Shown: positions 46,412 through 57,870, counted from the first letter of the stretch. The stretch: DNA of 64,000 nt from Papaver somniferum (GCF_003573695.1 NC_039367.1:29846442-29910441); one strand, 5' to 3'. A program made the numbers and translations. Notes: a model not told the origin generated them from the sequence alone.

Positions 46412-47566
46412 CCATTGAGGCGATTTTGTATGTTGTATAATATTTTTGTAGGTTTTTGGTTACACTTCACCCAGGTACTATCTTTCCGACTTCTCTCTTT
46501 ATTATTTCCTCATGTTACTTATATTTTTGGTACTGTTAGAAACATTGAGGACAATGTTAGATTTAAGTTTGGGAGTGGGGTAGAATTTCTTGTTACCTTT
46601 TCGTTGCAATAAATAAACTCCAGAGCCTAGAAATTTATCCCTATTAAGGATGGCACTAACCAATATAAGTGGATGGAAGCATTTTGGTTGTAGGAGTTGA
46701 GGAACCAATCTGACTAGATGGCAACATCTAAAGAGTCGATTCATAAAAGCACAGAGCTCAGGTGTTAGAAATAACATGATAGTTTCACTATATCTCGCTG
46801 AGTCCTTTTCACTTCTGTTTTGTTTTTAAACTATGTTTCTCTAAGTGGTTAGGTGGGGCTCATGATTCAAGTTGTTACCAATGCTAGGGAAAAAGAGAAA
46901 TTGAGACCAGACCAACTGGAATGAATTCAATAAAATAGACCACTGGAACCCTTGTATATGCCAGTCGTGTTGACCTAGAGTTAGCATTATCGACCACTGG
47001 TACCCTTGTATATGCCAGTGTGTTGATATTAGTCAGACTAGTATCTCAGTCCATTAGGATAGTCTCATTTTGGCGGAGGCCTTCAGACAGATATGAGAAA
47101 CACCGTGCACCTAGTAAACATCAAAACCATCTATGTTTTTCTCTATATCCATCTTCTTGATCTATCCATGTGATTAGTTTCGACTCCGGATATTGATGTC
47201 CATAGTGCAACTATCTGAGTAGAGCTCTGTCAATTATATATGAATTTTAGTATGCTTGAGTGCAAACTCGTGTACAACAATTGGAATTTCGCATCAGGGT
47301 ACTTCCTCCTGTAGTCAATAAGTATGCCAACCAAGGAGATTCTTTAGTGCCTTCCAAGGTTCTGTGTAGATAGCTAGGGTCTGGAGTATAAAGGTTTTGT
47401 GGGTATACCTCTGGTAAGCCCTCCGGAGACAACACTCCGCCACTAGAAACACCTAGGGGTTTAAAGGCTTATTGTGTACGCTAAATGCAATCGACGATGC
47501 CTGCGACAGTGAGTTAGGGTTTTATTTTTGCTCGAGGACTAGCAAAATAATAGGTTTGGGGGTATT
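46412..47566 (+). other. Element D 3' untranslated region
   Basis: No gene is seen. It shares ACATTGAGGACAATGTTAGA, the two CCACTGG..CCCTTGTATATGCCAG copies (about 46940-47020) and a polypurine tract AGGTTTGGGGGTATT at about 47552-47566 with B and C. Confidence 0.65.
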
Positions 47567-49230
47567 TGATAGAAACATTTTTATGTCCGATTTGTCTCGA
47601 TTCTATATATTATTAGGGCTTATTTTTGTACATATTATGGTGTTTTATTTATTTGTAGGTATTTTTGGCCAATAAACATTTTTGGAAAAAATTGGCTCGA
47701 AAAGTTGTTGGAAAGCACCTGGAGGAAACTTGCTATTCGGACCCCCGGTTTGGATAAGGGGCACCCACAGGACACCCCTTAAGGCAGCTGCTAAGGCACC
47801 CCTACTCTGGACAGGGGGCGCCCCTTTATCTTCACGATTTGAGTTCTCAAATTTGGCGGGAAACTGTTGCAAGTGAAGAACAGATTTGGGTTTATATTTT
47901 GGACGTGATTTTAAGAGATTCAATCACTAAACTCGATTGGGTTGGACCTGTTTATCTTAAACAGGGATGGTATGATTGATTGGATCGATTAAATTGGGCT
48001 AGGTATCGATCAGAAAGAAAACAGGGGAGAAAACTATTTATGGAAACATGGAAAGATTTGTTCGATGTTTTGTTGGATTTTCTCAACTGTTGAATTTGGT
48101 ACTAGTTGTAACAACACAACAGGATTTCTACGAGTGCTAGAATTGAGAGAAAATAGGAGTTGTCGACAAGTCAGGAAAGATATTCTCGACATTTTTTTGA
48201 TTTATCTTTGGCAGTTACGTGCAATGGGAGAAGGTATAATCTTCATGGATTCGTATCTTCCAGATTTGGGAAGTTCATAACCATCAAAAGACGCGTTAAC
48301 TGAGGTGGCAGAGTTATTATCGTTACTTGGCAGAAAATGAAAAAAAGATAACTCCGTAACTTTTAGTGAAAGGCAGGGGAGATTTTATCGAGTATTTTTG
48401 GTCCTGTTTCCTATATATAGGTTGAGAAGGAGTCATAAAAGGGTAATCGAGAGTTGGGTGAAGTTTAGAGAAGAACAGAGAACGAAATCAAGAGTTGCAG
48501 GAAATCGTTTCTGCTAGTGCACAAGGAAGAACACGAATAACAAAAGGCCATTGAAGACAGTCGTTTCTGGGGTCTTAAAATCAGCGACAAAGCAACAGTA
48601 TTTACAACAGTTTTCTGTATCAGTTCCGTTGTAACAGCTGTTTTGTAACTCCGATACACTGTTGCAAACAGTCTGTGTTATTACTTTTCACTCTTTTAAT
48701 CATCTTTTGAGCAACAAACACATATTTTGAGACCATGAGTAATATGAGGAGCTAAATCCCATTGCTGAGGCGATAGAGGAAGTTATTTTTCCAACAAAAA
48801 GTGGTATATTCTATTTTATCTTTTTATTTGCAATAATTATATGATTATTTGCCTTGAACTATTATTGAATATGATTTTTATTTGAGTGATTGTGATCTAT
48901 TTTGATGGAGTATGCTTAGTTTTAGGACTTTTGATGCTTCATACTTGGTATTTACAATTACTACTTTTGAAAATCTACTTGTTGCAATATTTTAGAATCA
49001 AATTAAACGAGAAAATTGCATAAATATAAGTATTGGTATAATCACTTTGAACTTGGAAAATAGTGGACTCTTAGCCTCAGTGTTTCTTTTAATATTGATA
49101 TCATCTTTTTTTTGAGTTTGCTATAATTTTTATTGTGTTTCTTATTTTAGTTTTGAATTTAAGTCTAAAAAAAATCCTTCACAAGTCTGAGAAACGACAC
49201 TCTTTTTACCACTATCTACAAATTACATCA
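47567..49230 (+). repeat. Element D 3' LTR (1664 bp)
   Basis: It is the partner of 38262-39925, starting TGATAGAAAC and ending AATTACATCA before ACGAC (49231-49235). A TATA box is at 48412-48419. Confidence 0.92.
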
Positions 49231-49235
49231 ACGAC

Positions 49236-50508
49236 TTATGGAAATCTCTTGGCTACGGCGCCAACTCTTGGGCACGGTGCCAAAGCACTAATTTGGACAC
49301 GTCAAATCCATGTCGGCCATGTCTCCATGCCGCTGGCTGCCAAACGGAAGGTTGCAACAATCATCGGCTATCCGTCCTCCTGAGATGCAAATCTTAGCCG
49401 TACAAACCTAATACCAAACGACTTGTGGCAATCTCTTGGCTACGGTGCCAACTCTTTCCATGGTGCCAAAGCCCTAATTTGGCCACGCCAAAGCCATGCC
49501 GGCCATGCCTCCATGTCGCTCCCTGCCAAACGGAAGGTTGCAACAATCAATGGCTATCCTTCCTTCGGAGATGCAGATCTTATCCATACAAACTTGCCAC
49601 CCAAACGACCTGTGGCAACCTTTGGTTATGCTGCCAAATCTTTTCCCATGGCACATACTTAGGTATGCCAATTCTTTGGTCACGGTACCAAACCCTAATT
49701 ATCCACGCCAAGAGCATGCGCGAGCCATGCCAGCACCGTGGCCACGCCACTGGCTACCAGTGGAAGGTAACCACAATCAATGTCTAACATTCTTCTCAAG
49801 ATGTGAAATCTCGGCCGTCGAAAGTCACCACCGAACCGGCAAGCCTCTCAATCTTAGACGTTTTCCACAAAAACACTCGAGATATCAAAACATGTCACAA
49901 ACTGGGGGATGCTCATCAGGGTATTGGTCTGGCGGTTTACAACGTGCGGCGTACACTACACCGTTACAAGAAAGTGTCATAAGAGTGAGGCGGTTAGTAA
50001 ATACAAGAAGTAATGGTGAAACGTTTCCTTCATTATGGAAACCTCAATTCCAGGCGTTACCCGTTACCGCTTTCTTCCATTTACTCAACCGTTTCCACTT
50101 CTTACGATACCAGGGTACGTTTCTTTGCGAATTATATAAATAGGTCTCACCTATTTCCACCAAAGCACAGGTTTTGGTCAGGAGAACAACAGTCAGAAAT
50201 CACTTGTTAGCTTTCCCATTTGTTAGCTTTCCACTTTATAATACAAGTCGTCAAATAACTAATCTTCCCGAATTAACTATTCTGGTCTCAACACTATCTT
50301 CGCTTCCCTCCCTAGACCAACCCTTCTCCTTCACTTTGTGACCGAAGCAAGTATGGAACGTACATTTCTTGGTTTAGGCCAGATTTATACAGATTGATCT
50401 CTCGAATCAAAGTACTCCCTTGCAGTATATTGTTTAGGGTTTAGACTCGTTTCTCACCCACACACTCGAAATTACCAAAATCAGCATAAAATGTTTCACC
50501 CTCAAACA
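49236..50508 (+). repeat. Element A 3' LTR, second part
   Basis: It resumes the second tandem array after D and continues through the TATA box (50133-50142), the CCCTAGACCAACCCTTCTCC block and the end CCCTCAAACA. The joined 3' LTR is about 2.9 kb. After it, ACTTC (50509-50513) would be A's right target duplication, but its left partner is lost. Confidence 0.85.
50133..50142 (+). promoter_or_regulatory. TATA box of element A 3' LTR
   Basis: TATATAAATA is followed by GGTCTCACCTATTTCCACCA, matching 7633 in the 5' LTR. Confidence 0.5.
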
Positions 50509-50513
50509 ACTTC

Positions 50514-51576
50514 ATCTCAACATGAAAACCACCCCCCTTACATAATGATCCGTAAACCATATGTATTTGTAATATGAAACTACACATTGATTCTCTCCCT
50601 TTTTGTCAATATAAATTGGCAAAGGTACAAAAACTAGTGGGATCCTCATGAAATATTCATAGAGATACTTCATGACCAAAAGAGAATAGCATACCAACTT
50701 AATTAGATGCAATCATAAAGCCGAAACTAAATGCATTCATTAAGGAGTTTATAAAGATACAAGATAACCCCTATAATATTCTACAACCGCACTCCCAATA
50801 AATATTTTGAAATAAAGCACAAGTTCAAAAAGAAATCTCCTCCATAAAATGTCATTCTTTAAAGAACAACAAAGGCGACCTTGATTTTACAAGAAAAGAA
50901 GGATTTCTTTGGATATAACCAAATCACATGAAAACATGAATTTGAAATCCAACAATCTCAATTGAATCAACCACAAAAATGATCAACTCAATTGGTCATG
51001 CTCGACATAAGAGAACTTACGGAGCAACACAGTATGTGCACAAAACATGGATCGGAGATCGACCAATACTGCGAAATATACAAGGATTCATTATATTTTC
51101 CATCACTATTTGCACAATGACATATAATAGGCATAATCCTTGTAAACAAAAGTTCATCCTTTCTTCCTTCAAAATTTGCATACTGACATAAAAGGCATTA
51201 ACTTTTGTTAGTCAAAATTTCATTCTATCTTTTATCAATACTTTCATACCGACATAATAGAGATAACTTTTGAACAAGTATGGGACAGTCACAGGTTCAC
51301 GGGCGTAAACAACATAACCCATAAAAATTTGCAATATATAAAATTATAAAGATTAAAATTGCAAAAATCATCTTCCAAAAAACTTACAATTTAAATAAAT
51401 AAATCTAAAAACGTGAAGATGAAAACATTGGACATAGCTATGTGTCCTCACAATAATGGCTATTCCAAACCCTAGTTATTCTTCTAAAAACACAAGAAAT
51501 AAATTCTTATAAGAATATTTACTAGACAAAATAAATTAAGACAACTCTAAATCCAAAGAGCAATCACAAGTGATAA
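50514..51576. other. AT-rich internal sequence, no gene seen
   Basis: About 1 kb with high A+T and short frames only. Imperfect repeats of GACATAA.AGGCATTAACTTTTG type occur at 51119-51255. It lies downstream (minus strand) of the ORF at 51577-52032. Confidence 0.4.
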
Positions 51577-52032
51577 TCAGAGTTTTGGTACGAAAACTTC
51601 ACAGGTTCCAAGACCTTCAAGCTTGTGACTAACTATATCAACTGTATCTTCAGAGAAGGTATCCTCATTGAGAAGATCCTTAACATGCGACTTCATGAGA
51701 ACAAGGTCAGAGTTAACCTTTTTCAACTCAGTTCGCAGCATGTTAAGATCCTTTACCGAGTTCTCAAATTTTAGTTGAGTCTTCCCAAGGTCAGTGAGAA
51801 AACCATGAACTACTTCAGCAGAGACCATCTCGGCATTTTCTCGATCTTGATGAGAAAACGCATAATAGCATGAGGCATAGGATTCGATCTCGTCAACTTT
51901 AAGCAGGGTTCTTTTCTTCTTTAAAACAAACTCCAAATAAACAGAATCATCAATTGAATTAGCTGGTAAACCCCAGAGTTTGAAGGAGACCCCATTCTTA
52001 AAACCAGAAAGGGAGAGTATGCGTACTCTCAC
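51577..52032 (-). CDS. Uncharacterised coiled-coil ORF in the reverse copia-type element (151 aa)
   Basis: It begins MRVRILSLSGFKNGVSFKLW, then a charged segment, then a heptad-like stretch (LKFENSVKDLNMLRTELKKV, SHVKDLLNEDTFSEDTVDIV). No catalytic motif or membrane segment is visible. It lies about 480 bp after the preceding reading frame on the same strand. It could be a remnant of an extra domain found in long copia elements, or spurious. Confidence 0.35.
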   Translation of the reverse strand: MRVRILSLSGFKNGVSFKLWGLPANSIDDSVYLEFVLKKKRTLLKVDEIESYASCYYAFSHQDRENAEMVSAEVVHGFLTDLGKTQLKFENSVKDLNMLRTELKKVNSDLVLMKSHVKDLLNEDTFSEDTVDIVSHKLEGLGTCEVFVPKL

Positions 52033-52507
52033 AGAGGTTTTTGGTATTTAAAAAGTTTCACAGAAAATAGAATTTAGGGTTTCCTAAGTTGGTTTGCGAC
52101 AAATAATATGTGTTCACGTACGAACACAACCTTGACCCTTAATACCGTAAAAGACCCAAGAAGGGATCAAACAACCAAGAGTGTCGTTTATTCACCAAAG
52201 AGTTTGCTAAGTGAATATATTCACAGAAGTAAGCTCAATAAATCTTATATTCTCACAAGAGAAAAAATTTCAGAGCATATAAGGGTAGCAATTTTTTGAT
52301 TCGACAAAAAATCTCAAGAAGAAATTAGTAGAACCCGACACCTATTAGAACAAATAAATACTTATGCATGATTGTTTGTGAATAATAATCCAGCTATGAA
52401 CGATAAGAAAATAGCATAAAGAATCAGAAAACATTTTTTCATAAGTATACCTGAGATTTATCTCACTCAACCAGGAAATTTTTGTGAATGAGAATTTATC
52501 CTTGTGA

Positions 52508-53690
52508 TTAATTAGCACAAGTATGAGCCTTGAGCTCATTAAATGAACGTTGTTTCCGGTTAAACCTCTTTTTCCTGATATTTGGAGGAAAACCATTATG
52601 ATGTGAAAAGTTATCATAAAATTTATTATCATCAAAATATGACGCATAGTGTTGATTCTTACCTGACGAATTTAGGCCAGAGGGAATTGACAACCTGTTG
52701 ATGATTTCTTTATATCCTTCAATTATCATTTTTAAGTTGTCTTCCATACCTCCGTTTTTGCTTCCTTCTTCTGGTACCTTTTTCACATCACGTACAACAT
52801 TATCTCCCTTTTTGAAAAAGGAAGAACCACGAGTTCTTCTTGACCGAAAAACATTGGGGAGTCTGTTTAGTTCTTGAACATTTGAAGAACACCTCGAACT
52901 GGCTTTCCTGGTAGAATACACAGGATGAGTACTAAAACCAATTGGTTTAGACATACGAATGTCAGTTACACCTTTGAGTATTAAATCTAAGGTGTGTTGA
53001 AGACTAATGATAGAATTGTCATTCAACTTGGATTTCTTCTTTTGTTCAATTTTACAAAAGAGACATACCTTCTTATCACATGAGTGATCAGAGGGAACTG
53101 ACTCAACACCATCGCTGGGAGCCTTCTTCCTTCCATGTGATGTGTATATTCCTTAGTGAGAGGAAGACAAATGCACATCCTTTTTAACAGGAAGGAATTT
53201 TGGTTGATTTTATAGTTAAATAAGAGGCAGTTGGTGTGGACTCTTTTGGAACACTCTTGAAAGGAGAGTTTACTTAAAAGATGTTCAATTTCCAAAGCAT
53301 CCTTTTTGAGATTTACCTCAAGTAGAGTTTGTGAAGAACAGACTGAGACATTTTTCTCTTGAAGAACCTTTAAACGAGAGTCACTCTCTTTTATCATACC
53401 AACAAGAACATTAACTTTGTGTTTCAATCGGTTGACATCATCAGCCTGGATTCTAAAGAGTTTAAGAATCACTGCACTCTCTATGGATGCATTCCTTTCA
53501 ACTTCAGAGTCAGACTCGTCAGTAAGGTTGTCAGGGTAACACTTGTCAATGTACGTCTGTTTCCTTGGAACACTGGGTTCATCTATATTTGAGATTGACA
53601 AATCTTTCTCTTTAATAGACTTTATAGAAACAAAACTTTTATTTCTAGTGATGCGTTTATCATAGACAATATTGTCCATCCTCAGATCGC
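52508..53690 (-). pseudogene. Long coiled-coil reading frame of the reverse copia-type element, frameshifted
   Basis: It starts MDNIVYDKRITRNKSFVSI close to the PBS, in the position gag would occupy. It has an acidic/Ser segment (DNLTDESDSEVERNASIES), then a coiled coil (QADDVNRLKHKVNVLVGMI). After a shift near 53190 another frame reads HLSSSH, a stop, then GRKKAPSDGVESV and CDKKVCLFCKIEQKKKSKLN, and that frame continues in phase into 53026-52508 (SIISLQHTLDLILKGV, NLKMIIEGYKEIINRL). It ends with a basic tail (RKKRFNRKQRSFNELKAH). No capsid or zinc knuckle is recognised. Two shifts and a stop break it. Confidence 0.5.
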
Positions 53691-53744
53691 TACAAACACA
53701 GACTTATGAGGTCTTTAATGTGTTTGCCTTCTTTGATACCAATT

Positions 53745-56395
53745 GGAAACGGGGGTCTAACAACCACACCCAAAAATTCGTTTGGAAATCTGACAATACT
53801 TACTCCAATATACTTTCTAGAGAATCAACTACACAGTCATACTCAATCTAGAGAAAAGTATATCAAAGAGTTTAATATCTCTAACTCTTAATTCAATCCG
53901 CAATCAACAAATAGAAATCTGCGAGCCCGATTGAATATAAGAGGAGTTACTTGAATGGTACCAAAGACCAATGTTCATGTGTTAATCAATGTAAATCAAC
54001 AACCAAAGGTTGGATATTCTAATTGATTGATCTTAACGCACAACCTGTGATATTTCAATTATATAACAAAATATAATGCAAAAGAAATAACACAAACACC
54101 AGAGTTTTGTTAACGAGGAAACCGCAAATGCAGAAAAACCTGGGACCTAGTCCAGATTGAACACCACACTGTATTAAGCCGCTACAAACTCTATCCTACT
54201 ACCAATTAACTTTGGACTGGACTATAGTTGAACCATAATCAATATCACACTGATTCAAGGTATAGTTGCGTTCTTTACGTCTCTGATCCCAGCAGGATAC
54301 TACGCACTTGATTCCCTTAGCTGATCTCACCCAAAACCAAGAGTTGCTACGACCCAAAGTTGAAGACTTGATAAACAAATATGTCACACACAGAAAAGCC
54401 TATAGATTGAATAAAAATGTCTTCCACAGAAATACCCAAGAGTTTTTATTCCGTCTTTTGATAAATCAAGGTGAACAAGAACCAATTGACAAACTAGACT
54501 TATATTCCCAAAGAACAGCCTAGTATTATCAGTCATCTCACAATAATCTTAATCGACTAACAAAATATAAGTCTAGGCTGTTACTCCAATATGCTTTCTA
54601 GAGAATCAACTAGACATTCCGACTCAATCTAGAGAAAAGTATATCAAAGAGTTTAATATCAAAATATCCTAGACTTATATTCCCGAAGAACAACCTAGTA
54701 TTATCAATCACCTCACAATAATCTTAATCGACTAGCGGAACAAGATATTGTGGAGTCACAAATGATGAGACGAAGACGTTTGTGATTACTTTTATCTTGC
54801 CTATCGGAGAAATTAATCTCGAGTCAATTTTTCAATTGTACTCAATATGATAGAATCGGGCAAGATCAGAACATGCAACTACAAAGAAAATAGTTGGGTC
54901 TGGCTTCACAATCCCAATGAAGTCTTTGAAGTCATTAACCTATAGGGTCTCGATATAAACCTAAGTTTAAAGGATAATTGACTCTAGCTGATGCAACTAG
55001 TAACACACAGGAGGTGCGGGGATTAGGTTTCCCAGTTGCTAGAGTTCTCTTTTATATAGTTTTCAAATCACGGTTTGCAATCCAAGTTACCTTGGTAACA
55101 AAGCATCCAATATTCACCATTAGATAAAAAACCTGATTCAACCAAGCTAATATCTTTCAACCGTTAGATCGAACTTAGGTTATTACACACTAATGAAATG
55201 TACCCTCATTTAGGTTTATGTAACTGTACCCAAACATGTACACCATGTTGGCTCACAAATAGTTAACCGAAGTTAGCCATATGATTACTCTTATATCAAC
55301 CTTATTCATCTTAACCATAACTAGTTCAAATGACTCAAATGAAACTAGTTAAAGAGCCGTTCAATTGTTATATTCTCATAGAAGTATACAAGAACACAAT
55401 TGAAGAAAAATAGGTTTGATTCACTTGAATAAATTCATGAACAATATATCCACGGTTTACAAAGATTGCATTAATTTATAAATGTTTAAGTTCATGTACA
55501 CAACCGATTTAGAAAGTAACCAACTCAAGAATGCAAACGGGTACGCATACATAAGTAGCCGGACCGAGTTTGGTTACGCCAGTATGTGTACGAGTGCGCA
55601 TACCTATTTACATTCCAAATTCCAGCAGAAATTCACGGACGTGAGAATTCCGCCAGTATGCGTACGGGTATATATACTTGCCCAGACATCCAACAATCGC
55701 CGGTACACATACATGTACGCATACTTCAAGTTCCCGGTTTTGGACTTACACACAAATGTGATAACAAACTATGTTTATATCCAAACATGGTTACATGATT
55801 CTAAGATCTTAATTTCAATCATTGAAACTTTCTTAGAGGATGACAATAGTCATTTTCACAAACTATTAACATCAAAGCAGTTTTCAAGATATTGAAATAA
55901 TCATAACGAAACATTCCAAGACTACACCAAATGATTGTATCACACAAAGCATGTAAGATGTTACTCGGAAATTTTCACATGATATAAGATGAACTTGGTC
56001 GAAGCGAAAACTTGCCAACAAATATTTCGAGAAATATGTAAGCGAGATAAACTCAGCTCGAAATCTCAAATGTGTATACAGAAAACTATATCGTAATACG
56101 ACTTATGTCTCAATATAGGAGATAGAGTAGAAATAGACTTTCCAAGTGATAGATGAGTTTCAGTCTCCACATACCTTTTGTCGATGAAGTTCCACAAGAT
56201 CCCCTTAGTAGTTATTCGTCCTTTAAATGATGAAAGCCGTGAAGTCTAAGCTCAACTACACAATCTATGTCCTAGTCCGATACATCTATAAATAGACTAG
56301 AAATCAAGACTTATAGTTTTGGTCACTAACACTGACAAACATGCTTGAGATAGCAACGCATGCGAGTTCGACCGAGAATTGCTCTAATACTAACA
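53745..56395 (-). repeat. LTR of the reverse copia-type element (about 2.65 kb)
   Basis: It is collinear with 1552-3994 in reverse. It carries an internal rearrangement: 54497-54563 and 54668-54736 are near-identical, and the piece between them (about 54580-54660) repeats 53803-53884. The U3 part (55530-55740) has GTACGCATAC-type decamers where the left copy has GTCCGCGAAC. A TATA-like TTTTATATAG (reverse) is near 55050. The PBS on the minus strand (53742-53731) reads TGGTATCAAAG, one change from consensus. Confidence 0.7.
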
Positions 56396-57074
56396 TCATC
56401 TGTTTGTTCGAAAAAATGTCTTCTATGAGATATGTCTGAGGTTTCAAAATTATGTGTAGATGATGAGCTACCAAACATTACTGTATCCTACAAATCTCCA
56501 TCCATAGAAACTGGAGCGTAAGTATCAGCTTCACTTCCTTGAGTATGTTGACTTTCTTGAGTAGGTTGGGCGGAAGTACCATCTCCATCATCATTATTCA
56601 CTTCAGGATTGTAGTCTGGTTGATAGGTCTTCAGAACATGGAAAAACCGATTCATGTTTCCAAAGTCTCTTAAACTCTACTTCATAATTCTTTTTTCCAT
56701 GATGGGAAAACAATATATTATAGAAAGAATGAAAGAAAAAATTTAGAGAAAAAAAATAAAGAGATCAAAATGGAAAAAAAAAACAATTCAAGTACTTACA
56801 TAATCTTGGATTATCAACCCCTTAAGTCTGTTTCGGAAGTAGGGCCTAATGTGTGAAATATATCTTCTCACTTCGGATCTCAACGTGTTACACCTTGATT
56901 GCAATAACTTTCTGTCCCTCTCTCCACCATTAGGCCATCTTTTAAGGTACTCTTGAATAATCTTCTTCGAAAATTCGACACATTTTTTTTATCTTTTCTT
57001 CTAATCGGATCGTTGCTTGCTATAACCCAACTGTAAATTAGTCCCATATCCTCTTTTGCAGTAAAGTGTGCCAT
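56396..57074 (-). pseudogene. PIF/Harbinger ORF1-like (Myb/SANT-type) gene fragment, minus strand
   Basis: From ATG 57074-57072 the frame gives MAHFTAKEDMGLIYSWV and NDPIRRKDKKN, the start of the Myb/SANT-like domain of plant proteins often annotated as ORF1 of PIF/Harbinger elements or, misleadingly, as glutathione S-transferase T3-like. It ends at a stop (56880). Downstream in other frames are SEVRRYISHIRPYFRNRLK and, after an intron-like T-rich gap, KNYEVEFKRLWKHESVFP. The expected W-x-R spacing is only partly kept. The copia LTR ends at 56395, so the 3' part may be cut. Identification is by remembered pattern; moderate. Confidence 0.4.
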
Positions 57075-57546
57075 AATTTTGTATGAATAAAATCATGTGA
57101 AGAAGAAGAAGAAGAAGAAAATCAATGAAGAAGATAATCAATTGATTTTGGTGTGAGGGATAAAGGAGAAGTAGTTCTCTTTTTATAGGGTAGGATGAAA
57201 ATATAGTTGTTGATATTTCAAACGTCCATTAAGACTAAACCGTTGAGATTTAACGCTCATGTTGATCTGATGGCTGAAATTAGACAGCACTGAATGATTC
57301 ACCGCGCTGTTTGGTTTAGCGCTGCATTCCTTGCCGTTGAAAATAACGACTATTCTTTTTATCTTGCGGTTGTTAAACAAAGCGTTGTTTGGTTCAGCGC
57401 TTGTCTAACAACTACATTTCCAACCCAAAATCAGATCATTTCTTTTCTCTATATAAACTCAACACATGAACTCAAAATCCCCACCCCAAACTTGTGAAGC
57501 TTCACTTTCTTCTTCTTCTCCTAAATTCTCAATTAAAAATTCAAGC
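57075..57546. promoter_or_regulatory. Divergent promoter region between two ORF1-like fragments
   Basis: A minus-strand TATA box CTATAAAAAG (57188-57179) and a plus-strand TATATAAA (57450-57457) point outward to the ATGs at 57074 and 57547. Between them two related blocks, GCGCTGTTTGGTTTAGCGCTG (near 57302) and GCGTTGTTTGGTTCAGCGCTT (near 57382), form an imperfect repeat. A GAA microsatellite lies at about 57101-57120 in the minus-strand leader and a TTC run in the plus-strand leader. Confidence 0.45.
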
Positions 57547-57870
57547 ATGATTGGATTCTCAATTGCCGAAGACAATGACTTGTTGATAAGTTTTTGCAAA
57601 ATTAACGACACAACGTCTCAAACACTTAATAATTTTTAGGTACAAGTTCTAGAATAATTTGTGAGAATCAATGGTAATGTTAATGGAAGAAGCCGAGGAG
57701 TCATACAATGTCGGTTAGCAAGCATCAAATGTTATTGCGAGATTTTTTCCATTTCATTAAGGGCATCAAATAGTAATCGTGAAGATGTTATGGTTTTATA
57801 CCAAAAGGATCAAGGAATTTTGTTCATTCATACCATCACTTTTGATATATTTGGTGGAGATCGAAGATGA
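57547..57870 (+). pseudogene. PIF/Harbinger ORF1-like fragment, plus strand
   Basis: ATG 57547 opens FSIAEDNDLLISFCKIND, then two stops (in LNNF-stop-VQVLE-stop-FVRI). The same frame then runs RINGNVNGRSRGVIQ, a Ser/Asn gap, REDVMVLYQKDQGILFIH and FDIF to a TGA at 57868-57870. The spacing matches the pattern IN..V..F.GC.Q, then D...A...Y....G..F.F.H.W seen in this family, with several conserved residues changed. It mirrors the minus-strand fragment across a shared promoter region. Confidence 0.4.

Larger units (their letters stand above)
38262..49230 (+). mobile_element. Element D: Athila-type Ty3/gypsy retrotransposon
   Basis: TGATAGACAC...AATTACATCA termini are flanked by ACGAC (38257-38261 and 49231-49235). 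Both LTRs are 1664 bp. It has the full order gag, protease, reverse transcriptase, RNase H and integrase in 10,969 bp with no later insertion. It is close to B in protein sequence but its LTR is of a different subfamily. About ten stops or frameshifts make it defective. Confidence 0.92.
5695..50508 (+). mobile_element. Element A: Tat-type Ty3/gypsy retrotransposon hosting B, C, D and others
   Basis: The order is truncated 5' LTR, PBS, gag remnant, protease, reverse transcriptase, RNase H, archaeal-type RNase H, integrase, antisense gene, 3' LTR. The extra RNase H with NNSAEYEA, the YVDD polymerase and the antisense gene between integrase and LTR fit the Tat lineage (Ogre, Retand and relatives). 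Inserted into it are a Mutator-like element (8248-10004), B (12814-32131), a solo LTR (34611-35132) and D (38262-49230). All domains carry stops or frameshifts. The 5' LTR lacks its start (TGTTGATGGTGG), so no left target duplication exists. The five bases after the 3' LTR are ACTTC (50509-50513). Confidence 0.8.
50514..56395 (-). mobile_element. Reverse-oriented copia-type element (5' LTR plus internal part)
   Basis: Its LTR (53745-56395) and PBS-adjacent sequence match the plus-strand copia at 1552, and the first 60 bp of the internal region are homologous (TCTGTGTTTGTAGCGATCTG in both). The internal coding region then differs: no UBN2 gag is seen. Pol and the 3' LTR are absent before the junction with A at 50509. 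It may be a non-autonomous relative or a deleted copy. Confidence 0.65.

Noticed and set aside
38760..48280. 71-residue frame repeated at 38760-38975 and 48065-48280, and similar frames in B's LTRs (13134, 30559)
   Set aside because: They are inside LTRs and on the element strand by chance; they have no domain and end inside the leader.
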